A DNA stretch of 64,000 nucleotides from Candidatus Kapaibacterium sp. Its GTDB lineage: Bacteria; Bacteroidota; Ignavibacteria; Kapaibacteriales; UBA2268. Both the position numbers and the translations under genes were made by a program. The stretch's first letter is position 1. Each line of letters opens with the position of its first letter. The notes beneath the pieces were generated by a model. The model saw nothing but the letters and a program-made list of their open reading frames with translations. It was not told the origin of the DNA and did not search any database. The DNA is taken from contig CALHGZ010000004.1 of the NCBI GenBank assembly GCA_938031175.1, forward strand, positions 317,635 through 381,634, written 5' to 3'. Below are positions 1 through 8,301 of the stretch, piece after piece.

Positions 1-1
1 T

Positions 2-385
2 CTTTGTGCTGGAGTTCAGGGAATTATATTGTCCAGAAGGAATTCTGCTCCAATTACAAGTATAGCAATTAAAGCATCTGCTGGTGCGATTGAACACATT
101 CCAATTGCAAAAGTTAATAATTTATTACAAGCTTTAATTGAATTGAAAAAAGCTGGATTTTGGATAATCGGAACAGATAATAAAGCCGATAGAATCTATA
201 CAGATGATATTTACAATTCGCCAGTTGTTCTAATTTTTGGCAGCGAAGGCGAGGGTATGAAACAGTCCCTAAAAAAACAATGTGATTACCTAATCAGAAT
301 TCCTATTTATGGAGAATTTGATTCGCTGAATGTATCAGTAGCAGCTGGAATAATTCTATACGAAATAAGAAGACAGAAGAGTTAA
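2..385 (+). CDS. rlmB: TrmH/SpoU-family 23S rRNA 2'-O-methyltransferase RlmB, 3' part
   Basis: C-terminal part of a SPOUT-fold RNA ribose methyltransferase; the reading frame is open to the left edge, so the start lies outside the window. Visible are the stretch RRNSAPITSIAIKASAGA-EHIPI, the motif VVLIFGSEGEGM (motif 2, S-adenosylmethionine knot) and SLNVSVAAGIILYEIRR (motif 3), which is the RlmB/TrmH signature. The family methylates a 23S rRNA guanosine (G2251 in E. coli) using S-adenosylmethionine. The TTG at 29 is not the real start, because conserved residues continue in frame before it. The last 4 bp overlap the end of the convergent NlpC/P60 gene. TrmH-type tRNA methylation cannot be excluded without the N-terminal substrate-binding domain. 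Confidence 0.85.
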   Translation, partial: LCAGVQGIILSRRNSAPITSIAIKASAGAIEHIPIAKVNNLLQALIELKKAGFWIIGTDNKADRIYTDDIYNSPVVLIFGSEGEGMKQSLKKQCDYLIRIPIYGEFDSLNVSVAAGIILYEIRRQKS

Positions 386-936
386 TTCAGTATTCTGCCA
401 AATCCAACCAATTTACTTCTTAAATGGTAATCATTCAAGGATTGTTTGATTACACCCATAGAAGTAGATGAATGGACAATCTCATTATTACCAATATAAA
501 TTCCGACGTGTGATATTTTGCTTTTACTTGCAAAGAAAACAAGGTCACCTATCTGAAGTTCACTTTCCTGTATCCTTTTTGTGTAGTAGTACTGTTCTTG
601 AGCAGTGCGTGGTAAAAAGATGCCGACGTTTTTAAAAACATTTACCACAAAACCAGAACAATCAAAGCAATTATCAGAATCACCGCCATAGCAATAAGGA
701 GTCCCCACTTTAGAAAGAGCATAACTAATTAAAGGGTTTTCGATATCCACTCTTTTGTTATAATCAGGGACTCTTTTTTCAGTTATAAATTCTTTTTCAG
801 TGTGTTTTTGAACGAATTTCTCATTAGTTCCTTTTGTAGTAAAGCGAATTGAGCTTTGGCATGCTGAAATGATGGAAAATATTATGAATATAACAAAATA
901 AGTTACTAAAAGCCTATATTTATAATTGTTTTTCAT
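382..936 (-). CDS. NlpC/P60-family cell-wall peptidase, lipoprotein
   Basis: A 184-residue protein with a hydrophobic leader ending in a lipobox-like IISAC (Cys26), so probably a lipoprotein facing the periplasm. The C-terminal half is an NlpC/P60 papain-like domain: the catalytic Cys93 sits in FDCSGFV and the His143 in SHVGIYIGN, with a later HSS. The family (Spr/MepS-like) cleaves peptide cross-bridges or stem peptides of peptidoglycan. Size fits single-domain Spr-type enzymes. The 3' end overlaps that of the rlmB-like gene by 4 bp (convergent), and cdsA lies 54 bp upstream on the same strand, so the two may be co-transcribed. Family assignment is firm; the exact bond cleaved is unknown. 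Confidence 0.9.
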   Translation of the reverse strand: MKNNYKYRLLVTYFVIFIIFSIISACQSSIRFTTKGTNEKFVQKHTEKEFITEKRVPDYNKRVDIENPLISYALSKVGTPYCYGGDSDNCFDCSGFVVNVFKNVGIFLPRTAQEQYYYTKRIQESELQIGDLVFFASKSKISHVGIYIGNNEIVHSSTSMGVIKQSLNDYHLRSKLVGFGRILN

Positions 937-990
937 TGATAGTCAAAATCTTTGACACTGAAAATATACAATATCTGTGCCAAAGAGTTA

Positions 991-1881
991 CTAAGTAAAC
1001 AAAAGGCATGTGAGATAGATAAAAACTAGTGGAAACACATACATTGGACTATCAAATCTGTCAAGAATACCACCGTGTCCCGGTAGTATAGTTGAGCTAT
1101 CTTTGATTCCGACATCTCTTTTTATTTGCGATTCAGCTAAATCCCCAATTTGAGCGAAAGCTGTTATTAACAAAGATAGTATAATTATATGAAAGATTGG
1201 AATATTTAATTTAGCAACAGAAACGAAAGCCCAAAAATAAAGCGAGCCCAGAATAATACCTGCAATTGTGCCTTCCCAAGTTTTTTTTGGACTTATTCTT
1301 TGATATAATTTATTTTTACCAATTGCCTTACCAATGAAATAAGCAGCACTATCGCATACCCAAATTGATGAAAATATTGCAAAAAAGAAAGTTGCCCAAT
1401 CCTGATAATCGTATAACACGAAAAAAGCCTGAGAATTTATTATATTCGGCGTTATATGATTTACGATATATTTGAATTCTCGTAATAGTAGTAAAGGTAA
1501 AAAAAGGAAATTAATATAAACTAATCCTGCCAAAGTTGAAAGTATGTTGTTAAAAGGATTAACTCTATTAGAAAATAATTCGATTGTACCAAGAACAATA
1601 ATGAAAAGAGAAATTAGAATTATTATAGCTAAAATCAGAAGTTCCAATTTAAATCTAATTAAGAAATAAGATGAGAAATGAATTATGAAAGTGAAAAATA
1701 TCGCAAGTGTGTAGTGTGGTTTGCTGTTTTTGAATGAAGTAAGTTTATAAAATTCAGCTAAGGCTGAAGAGCAAATAACAGAGATCAAAGCAACAAAAAT
1801 CAAACCACCGTACCAAATTACAAAAGCGCCAATAGGAATACCGATTGCAGCAATAATAATTCTCTTTGTCAACTCGTTCAA
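991..1881 (-). CDS. cdsA: Phosphatidate cytidylyltransferase CdsA
   Basis: A 296-residue polytopic membrane protein that makes CDP-diacylglycerol from phosphatidate and CTP, the branch point of phospholipid synthesis. The C-terminal CDP-diglyceride synthetase signature is complete: S-Q-I-K-R-D-V-G-I-K-D-S-S followed by LPGHGGILDRFDS at about residues 245-275. Several hydrophobic helices precede it. The start is TTG at 1881: GGAG lies about 8 nt before it and no in-frame ATG sits closer to the family start. The other acyl-lipid gene in the window, plsY, lies about 8.5 kb away, so there is no lipid operon here. Confidence 0.95.
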   Translation of the reverse strand: MNELTKRIIIAAIGIPIGAFVIWYGGLIFVALISVICSSALAEFYKLTSFKNSKPHYTLAIFFTFIIHFSSYFLIRFKLELLILAIIILISLFIIVLGTIELFSNRVNPFNNILSTLAGLVYINFLFLPLLLLREFKYIVNHITPNIINSQAFFVLYDYQDWATFFFAIFSSIWVCDSAAYFIGKAIGKNKLYQRISPKKTWEGTIAGIILGSLYFWAFVSVAKLNIPIFHIIILSLLITAFAQIGDLAESQIKRDVGIKDSSTILPGHGGILDRFDSPMYVFPLVFIYLTCLLFT

Positions 1882-2052
1882 AATATTAACTCCATTACTT
1901 TCTATTAATCAGGGATAAAAGTAAAAAAATTATATATTAATAAAACATATTTCAAATTTTCCGATAATAATATTACAAATGATCAAATAATGTTTAATTT
2001 TAATAAGAAAAAATTTTAATTTGTTAAATATTTTGCAATATAAAAATAAGCA

Positions 2053-2769
2053 ATGAAAAGGAATAACTCGCTAATCATTTACTGTGATTTTGATGGGACT
2101 ATTACATTAAAAGACATCAGTGATGAGCTTTTCAAAGAGTATGGAGATTTTGATATATATCAATCAAAATTACGTAATAAAGAAATTACAATTACCGAGT
2201 ATTGGTATCAGTTATGTACATATCTAAGCGGCAAAGTAACAAAAGAAGATATAGCTAATTTTGCTGACAAATTTGAAATTGATCAATATTTCAGAATGTT
2301 TTATAAATTTTGTAAAATTAACATAATAAATTTATACATCATAAGCGATGGATTCGTTGATTATATCGAACCAATTTTAAAAAAATATGAAATAGATGAT
2401 ATTAAAGTATTCGCTAATAAATTATTATTTGGAAATAATGTCAAAGCAATCTTTCCTTATGCAACTGAGTCATGTAATTGTAATTGTGCATCCTGCAAAA
2501 GGAATATTTTGCTAACAAAATCGGCATCAGAAGAAATAATTGTTTATATAGGAGATGGTTATTCTGATTTTTGTGCTGCTCAGCATTCAGATATAATTTT
2601 TGCTAAAAAGCATCTAGCCACATTTTGCAATGAAAACAAAATTCCTCATTATCCATATAAAAATTTTTGGGATATATACAATATCTTAAATAAAATAATT
2701 TTTAATAATAAAATAAAAAAACGAAGGCAAGCTGAGTTGATGAGGAAAAAAGCGTTTGAATGGGAATGA
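2053..2769 (+). CDS. MtnX-like HAD-IB phosphatase with cysteine cluster
   Basis: A 238-residue cytoplasmic haloacid-dehalogenase phosphatase. Motif I is YCDFDGTIT (nucleophile and acid Asp), motif II is IISDG, and motif IV is GDGYSDFCAAQ. Between the cap and the last motifs lies a cysteine-rich insert CNCNCASCK (about residues 138-146), as seen in the MtnX-like group (2-hydroxy-3-keto-5-methylthiopentenyl-1-phosphate phosphatase of methionine salvage), where such cysteines could bind a metal. No other methionine-salvage gene is visible, so the substrate is open; a phosphoserine phosphatase-like role is an alternative. The 3' end overlaps the start of the histidine kinase gene, which suggests co-translation. 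The C-terminus is rich in lysine and arginine. Confidence 0.72.
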   Translation: MKRNNSLIIYCDFDGTITLKDISDELFKEYGDFDIYQSKLRNKEITITEYWYQLCTYLSGKVTKEDIANFADKFEIDQYFRMFYKFCKINIINLYIISDGFVDYIEPILKKYEIDDIKVFANKLLFGNNVKAIFPYATESCNCNCASCKRNILLTKSASEEIIVYIGDGYSDFCAAQHSDIIFAKKHLATFCNENKIPHYPYKNFWDIYNILNKIIFNNKIKKRRQAELMRKKAFEWE

Positions 2770-4322
2770 AAATCAAGTTTATAAATACAGTATTAATTGT
2801 ACAGATTCTGATTCATCTCCAGATTTGGGGACAAGATATTGATATTGTTCCGATTAGAATAACTACAATTGATACTATTTTCATAAATTCACAAATATAT
2901 TTGCCCCCATTTACAGATGAAATAATTATTTCAGATAAAGATTCTATTGGATTCTCCTGGACTTGTAGAATCAAAAATGCCGAGCGTAGCCGTTTTCTGT
3001 TTCGAATTATTCTTTTCAATGAAACAGACACATCTAACCATGTTTTCAATATAACTTCACTTATATACAAAAATCTTCGTGAGCAAAATTATACATTCAA
3101 AGTTCAAGCATTTGACCCAACAGGCAATTGGACAACAGATCCGGCAATAATCAAATTCAAAGTCAACAACAAAGAAGCACAAGCACGAAAAGAACTTGAT
3201 AGTTTAAGGAAATTACTTGCCAAAGCTGATATTGATACAACAAAGTTTGAAAGTCAAGATTATGTTTCAGTACAGCTTTTAGAAATTATCATAATTGTAA
3301 CAGCGGTTGTTTTAAGCTTGCTTGCTATTACAGCTATAATTGTCAATTTTGGATTCAAAAAGAAAAGACAAATTAAAAAGAATTATAAACTATCTGAGGT
3401 AATAATGAACACACAGACAATTACACTTAGTCAAGAGGAATACAAAAGGTTGCTATCAGAAAATAGCGATCTAAAAGCTGAAGTAAAATCTTTAAGAGGG
3501 CAAATTGATACACTTCAGTTAAGAGGTGAAGAATTAACCAAACAAAATAAAGAACTTCAGGAAAAAGTTAACAAATTAGCAAGTAAAAAAGAAGAGCTCG
3601 AAGAGTTGCAAAAACAAAAAGATGATTTATTTGCAATGGTAATCCACGATATTAAAAATCCAGCCTCAATAATAAAAAGCCTTGTAGAACTTTTACGTTC
3701 CTACGATTTATCAGCAACAGAACAGCAAGAAGTGATCCAGGATATTGTCGAGACAACATCGAAAATTGTATCACTATCTCAGGAAGTTTCACGAATTTTG
3801 GCTCTTGAGAGCAGTAGATTAATTCTTGATATTGAATCAGTGCCAATAAATAATATTATCAATGATGTAATAAGAATAAACACAGCAAATGCAAATAAAA
3901 AGCAGATAAAAATTATTTCAGAACTTGATGACAAATTACCAAATGCACAGGTTGACCCTCAGAAATATGCAGAAATAGTTGATAATATTCTATCAAATGC
4001 TATAAAATTTACTCAAAAAGGAGGTATTGTCAAGATTAAATCATACAAATCGGATAATTCCATCGTTGTTGACATTACGGACAATGGTCTTGGGTTATCT
4101 GAAAATGATATAAAAAATGCCTTCCAGCGAGGGGCTAGATTAAGTACTCGACCAACTGAAGGAGAACCTTCTTCGGGGCTTGGGTTATGGATTGTGAAAA
4201 AGTTAGTCGAGGCTCACAAAGGTAAAGTATGGGTTAAAAGTGCATTAGGTAAAGGCTCAACATTTTCATTCTCTGTCCCAGTTGAATATAAAGCTGATAA
4301 TGATTCGCTTGAGCTTACTTGA
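2760..4322 (+). CDS. Membrane-bound sensor histidine kinase with Y_Y_Y-like sensor
   Basis: A 520-residue sensor kinase. A short signal-like leader is followed by an extracytoplasmic beta domain (about 25-135) resembling the Y_Y_Y domain, a transmembrane helix near 172-196, a long coiled coil (about 220-285), a HisKA box with His296 in MVIHDIKNPAS, and an HATPase_c domain with DNILSNAIKFT (N box), DITDNGLGLS (G1) and GLGLWIVKKLVEAHKG (G2). It should phosphorylate a response regulator on an extracytoplasmic signal. Start may be 2760, or the ATG at 2766 which makes an ATGA overlap with the preceding phosphatase gene. No cognate regulator is adjacent; PorX at 30.2-31.8 kb is the only response regulator seen. 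A possible internal start lies at 3405. Confidence 0.9.
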   Translation: MGMKIKFINTVLIVQILIHLQIWGQDIDIVPIRITTIDTIFINSQIYLPPFTDEIIISDKDSIGFSWTCRIKNAERSRFLFRIILFNETDTSNHVFNITSLIYKNLREQNYTFKVQAFDPTGNWTTDPAIIKFKVNNKEAQARKELDSLRKLLAKADIDTTKFESQDYVSVQLLEIIIIVTAVVLSLLAITAIIVNFGFKKKRQIKKNYKLSEVIMNTQTITLSQEEYKRLLSENSDLKAEVKSLRGQIDTLQLRGEELTKQNKELQEKVNKLASKKEELEELQKQKDDLFAMVIHDIKNPASIIKSLVELLRSYDLSATEQQEVIQDIVETTSKIVSLSQEVSRILALESSRLILDIESVPINNIINDVIRINTANANKKQIKIISELDDKLPNAQVDPQKYAEIVDNILSNAIKFTQKGGIVKIKSYKSDNSIVVDITDNGLGLSENDIKNAFQRGARLSTRPTEGEPSSGLGLWIVKKLVEAHKGKVWVKSALGKGSTFSFSVPVEYKADNDSLELT

Positions 4323-4327
4323 TTATT

Positions 4328-5005
4328 TCATTCTTTCCAGACAAAATCGAATAGAAGATATGAAGTAATTATGATTGCTCCGGTATATCCGAGCATTAAT
4401 TGGAAATTTGCTAAAATATTAATATTTGAATTTAACTGGAATGAACTTTGCGTAGTTTCGATTCCGATAATTATTAATGGGATGAGTACAGGAAATGATA
4501 AAACAGGAAAAAGGGCGTTTTTGGTATTAGCTTTTGCGATTATCGCCGATATTATTGTTGATGCTGAAGCTATTCCGATGCTGCCAGTAATTACAGAAAA
4601 CACTAAAATTAGGGGATGGTGAATAGTATCTTGCATAATAAATAAAAGGAACAGAGCAAGAGCAAACAAATTTAGCACAAGGCTCATCATAATATTAAAA
4701 ATTAATTTGCCAAAGAAAACAGTAGTTGAATTTGTATTGATTGCTAAAAGCATTGAAGTTCCTCTTTCTTCCTCGCTTACGAATGCTTTAGCAAGTCCGG
4801 TCATAGCAGAGAAAAACATTAAAATCCATAAAATACCAGCATATAAAAAATGGCTGATCTTTTCCTGGGCAAGTGAAAATACAATTATAGAAACAGCGGT
4901 GAGAACAAAAAGTAATATGGAAGATACGGCATATCTTGTCCTTAATTCACTTTTAATATCTTTTAGGAACAGGGCAGAAATTCTAGCAACTTGCAACATA
5001 GGCAT
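4328..5005 (-). CDS. ccmB: Cytochrome c biogenesis ABC permease CcmB
   Basis: A 225-residue protein with about six membrane helices, the size usual for CcmB. The N-terminal half has EEERGTSMLLAINTNS after the GLAKAFV segment, close to the CcmB pattern around the E-x(2)-xGT motif, and the later VLSFPVLIPLIIIGIE matches the conserved P-l-x-P-v-l-I segment. CcmB works with the ATPase CcmA in heme handling for c-type cytochrome maturation. It sits 5 nt behind the IgGFc-like gene and is probably transcribed with it. No ccmA, ccmC or ccmE is visible in the window, which is unusual because ccmB often sits with them. Confidence 0.85.
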   Translation of the reverse strand: MPMLQVARISALFLKDIKSELRTRYAVSSILLFVLTAVSIIVFSLAQEKISHFLYAGILWILMFFSAMTGLAKAFVSEEERGTSMLLAINTNSTTVFFGKLIFNIMMSLVLNLFALALFLLFIMQDTIHHPLILVFSVITGSIGIASASTIISAIIAKANTKNALFPVLSFPVLIPLIIIGIETTQSSFQLNSNINILANFQLMLGYTGAIIITSYLLFDFVWKE

Positions 5006-5010
5006 AGGAT

Positions 5011-7386
5011 TCAGATTCTATATTTTAGACCAAACTGAAGGGCTACTTGATTAATTCCCCACTTACCGTCGTCAATAATGTTACCGAAATGCATATTATA
5101 AATTGCTTCCATAAAGATGGACATCTGGTAATTTATTGAATGAGTTACTCCGATTCCGGCAAATGTTCCAAATCTTAGGAAATTGATGGAATTCAGTGTT
5201 TTAGGAGAATTATCTCCTAACTTAATGCGATTTCCATTTTGATAATAATAATTATCGGGTATGAGGATTCTATTGTAAACATTAATGGAGCGGGATAAAT
5301 TGAAAGCCAAATTAATACCAGCAATTAGATAAAGATATTTTTTCATATACCATTCAGCTGCTAAATCCAAATGCATAAATGTACCGTTCAAACTTAACTC
5401 ATAAGCCTCCTGGAATGGGAGCAATACACCTGTTATATCTCTTACATGTGATATTGCCGAATCCGGGGCACTTAATGTACCATTGTAATTTTGGAAAGAC
5501 AACCTTGCAGAAAATGTTAAGTCGTAAAAATAACGTCGACCGAATAACAAGCCGCCGATTCCGCTTATACCAAGAGCATCGGAAAATTTGCCATTAGCTA
5601 TTAATCCATCTGTTTTTATAAAGTCAGCATTATGAAATATTGCTGAAAGTTTAATGAATGCACCTAATTGAAAACCGGGATCTAATTGGCATTTTTCATT
5701 TTCTCCTTCAATGAAACTAAATATAAAACTCTCTGTTCTTGAATTGTATAAATAACATATATTGAATATGGTGGAATTTAAGTTAACGTCGGTGGCTGTA
5801 AATATTAATTTGCTTTCTTTATCAGGATATTTGATATTAATTTTAAAGGCAATTTGTGGAGTACCGGCAATAATCCTTGGAATTTCTGCATTAATTCCAT
5901 CTGAGAATATAACTTTGATGTCATTTATACCGCTGTCATCAATCCGATCATCCCGAATTATAATTTTAGCTTCTGAAGCCGAAGCAATTATCATTTCACC
6001 TGAGGGTGGTAGAGTATCTTTAGCAGGTTCGTATTCCATAAATGATTGTCCACCCATTGTGCCGTATGCATCGTAACTATCACTTGAATATCCGAAGCCG
6101 TAGGAATACATACCAAATGGCATAGCACAATCAATTACATAAGTTCCAAAAGGAATTTTGATAGAACCGGCTGAGTATCTGCTCAAACCGATTTGTTCAA
6201 AATTTTTGTCTACGTCAATAATTCTGCCATTTAATCTAAGTGTATTGATAGCATTTGTTGGTACAATCAAATTAACATAATGATTCCAAAATCCATTCAC
6301 CGGTGTGGCAAATCTATATTGTTTTAAAAATTGTTGTGTAGGGCTTATAAGTAGCATCATTGGGTCGCCGATTGAGTCTCCGTTTTTGAATCCCTGTGAA
6401 TATTGGGCTACAAGTATGGGTTTATCAGCTGTTACCTGTATATTTCTGTTGACTGTTCGCTCGATGAATTCGCCTTGGTTAAGTACCTTAATTAGTACAT
6501 TATCTTCAAAAACTTTTGTTTCTGGTTCGTGTGCAATGACTCTGTATGTATATTTTGAACGTTGTTGTAAGTTTGCGAGATAAAAATGCTTTCCCCAAGA
6601 ATGTACAGGTGGTATTTGTTCGACGAGGTGATTGCATGCTTGAATTCTTTCTGGTACATAAGCACATTGATGTCCACTGAATACTGCAATAGGTTTGTCT
6701 GAGATAATTAATGTACCTGTAAGATCGCATTTTTGAGAGAAATCAACGTTTGCTGCCACTTGATAAACATCACCAGCGTTAATTACTATAGTATGAGGTC
6801 TATTGCTTTGGTATCTTGGTGTAGGGAAAGTAGGAATAATTGTAACTTTTGTAGAATCCTCAGTGCCGACAACAGCAAATTGTGATACGAATCCCTCAGC
6901 AATTGAATATCCAACGACTCTATATTCTTTACCCAATACTCTTTTGGGTAAACCCAGATATGTATCGGTAGTTTGATGGCGGCGGTTCAATCCATAAACG
7001 GAAATGGGTTTTGTTGATGTGATTTTGACTGCTGCATTGCGTTCAATTATTTCATTACTTTGAATTTGTGCTTCTTGAGGAATTTTTACGTTATTAACTG
7101 TGCCAGCAGGAACAAAAAGTTTAGTTCTAAAATTTATATTTTTAATTTCAATAGTAACTTCAGTATTTTCATTACTTGTAATGAACAGTTCAAGGATAAG
7201 TTCATTTCTATCATCATTCCCCTCAGAACGATAATTTTTCATAAAACAAAGCCAAAATTCAGTACCTTCTGGATTTTTGACAATGAAATTTCTGTTTAAT
7301 TCTGTGTTTTCTTGTGATAATGAAATAGATTCTAATGAAAAGAGTAGAATAATTAGAAAGGTATATGTTTTAATGAACAATTTCAT
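5011..7386 (-). CDS. Exported IgGFc-binding-like protein with C-terminal outer-membrane barrel
   Basis: A 791-residue exported protein with a signal peptide (about 1-25). Residues about 35-420 resemble the IgGFc-binding N-terminal domain found in many Bacteroidota surface proteins: GTEFWLCFMKN near the start, ITSTKPISVYGLNR, DKPIAVFSGHQCAYVP and ADKPILVAQYSQG, with the recurring 'kPi.V' repeat. A beta-sandwich linker follows (about 440-540). The last 220 residues alternate glycine and aromatic residues (YLYLIAGINLAFNLSRS, FAGIGVTHSINYQ) and end in LKYRI, as expected of an outer-membrane beta-barrel. The name reflects homology to a mammalian mucin-associated protein; antibody binding is not implied. 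It follows directly on the 275-residue type IX cargo gene (start codon touches that stop) and precedes ccmB. Confidence 0.7.
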   Translation of the reverse strand: MKLFIKTYTFLIILLFSLESISLSQENTELNRNFIVKNPEGTEFWLCFMKNYRSEGNDDRNELILELFITSNENTEVTIEIKNINFRTKLFVPAGTVNNVKIPQEAQIQSNEIIERNAAVKITSTKPISVYGLNRRHQTTDTYLGLPKRVLGKEYRVVGYSIAEGFVSQFAVVGTEDSTKVTIIPTFPTPRYQSNRPHTIVINAGDVYQVAANVDFSQKCDLTGTLIISDKPIAVFSGHQCAYVPERIQACNHLVEQIPPVHSWGKHFYLANLQQRSKYTYRVIAHEPETKVFEDNVLIKVLNQGEFIERTVNRNIQVTADKPILVAQYSQGFKNGDSIGDPMMLLISPTQQFLKQYRFATPVNGFWNHYVNLIVPTNAINTLRLNGRIIDVDKNFEQIGLSRYSAGSIKIPFGTYVIDCAMPFGMYSYGFGYSSDSYDAYGTMGGQSFMEYEPAKDTLPPSGEMIIASASEAKIIIRDDRIDDSGINDIKVIFSDGINAEIPRIIAGTPQIAFKINIKYPDKESKLIFTATDVNLNSTIFNICYLYNSRTESFIFSFIEGENEKCQLDPGFQLGAFIKLSAIFHNADFIKTDGLIANGKFSDALGISGIGGLLFGRRYFYDLTFSARLSFQNYNGTLSAPDSAISHVRDITGVLLPFQEAYELSLNGTFMHLDLAAEWYMKKYLYLIAGINLAFNLSRSINVYNRILIPDNYYYQNGNRIKLGDNSPKTLNSINFLRFGTFAGIGVTHSINYQMSIFMEAIYNMHFGNIIDDGKWGINQVALQFGLKYRI

Positions 7387-8214
7387 TTATTTTACATTGA
7401 CCAGATGTTGATAGTAAACTCCAAAGTCAGTTTTCATTACCAAAGTATAAATCCCAGAAGCAAATCTCCAGGAAAGTGGATTAATATACAGAGTGTATTC
7501 ACCTCTTCTGAATAAATAATTCGGAGTAACAGCAAGGATTTGACCATTCTTATCGAAATATATTAGTTCGACAGAATTTTCATCATCCCAAGAATCCTGT
7601 ATAATTTCGCCGGAAGAAGAGAAAAAAATGAATCTAATTTTGGTTGTATTGTTGACAAAAAATGGAATTCTTGTATCTGAAAAAAAAGGATTTGGATAGT
7701 TATAACCCAAGCCTTCTTCAAAGTTAGGTTGGATAACGGTACCGATAATTTTAATCTTTGCAATTTTTGGAGTTAATTCATTTTGTTCAATATCATTAAT
7801 AAAAACTTTATCAATTTTCAAATACGCGAGTGAATCAAAACTAACCAGACCTTCAATTTCCAAAATGCAGATTGTATCATTGACTAATGATTGAACATTG
7901 TTATCGTATATTTCTAATTTAGCACTATCGAGATTTTCTAAGTTATTTATAAAAAGGGGTTTTTCGCTCCGCATCATAAAGTTGTTTTTGCCAATAACAT
8001 TATTGATGCTCAATCCATAGGCATTATAAATTATTATCAATTTAATACTTTGGATTGATTGATTATGAATTGTACCGATAATAGGAATTTTGGCTTTATT
8101 ATTTTCTCCTTGATAAATTATTGTATCTTGAATATTAATTTCAAGAGAGTATATTGGTTGGAAATTTATATATATAAAAAAAATTATTAACCAGCTAAGT
8201 AATCTAGTTTGCAT
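7387..8214 (-). CDS. Exported protein with type IX secretion sorting domain
   Basis: A 275-residue protein of unknown function with a signal peptide (about 1-23). The middle is a predicted beta-sandwich, perhaps cohesin-like (about 24-155), but this is weak. The C-terminus starts at YNYPNPFFSDTRIPF and ends with GIYTLVMKTDFGVYYQHLVNVK-like residues, the usual pattern of a type A Por (type IX) sorting domain: NYPNPF, then a 'GxYxL' strand, then a short final beta strand. It is therefore probably moved through the outer membrane by the type IX system. The stop codon abuts the start of the IgGFc-like gene, so the two are very likely one operon and may act together at the surface. Confidence 0.65.
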   Translation of the reverse strand: MQTRLLSWLIIFFIYINFQPIYSLEINIQDTIIYQGENNKAKIPIIGTIHNQSIQSIKLIIIYNAYGLSINNVIGKNNFMMRSEKPLFINNLENLDSAKLEIYDNNVQSLVNDTICILEIEGLVSFDSLAYLKIDKVFINDIEQNELTPKIAKIKIIGTVIQPNFEEGLGYNYPNPFFSDTRIPFFVNNTTKIRFIFFSSSGEIIQDSWDDENSVELIYFDKNGQILAVTPNYLFRRGEYTLYINPLSWRFASGIYTLVMKTDFGVYYQHLVNVK

Positions 8215-8301
8215 TTAATTATATGTAAAAAATAATAAAATCATAAAATACAATTTAACATTTTTTTAAATTTCTAAAGGTTTAATCTTTTGTTGAGTTG
8301 T

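Noticed and set aside
942-956. A small stem (GTCAAA/TTTGAC) between cdsA and the NlpC gene as a terminator
   Set aside because: Only six base pairs, low in GC, and no T tract after it on the minus strand.
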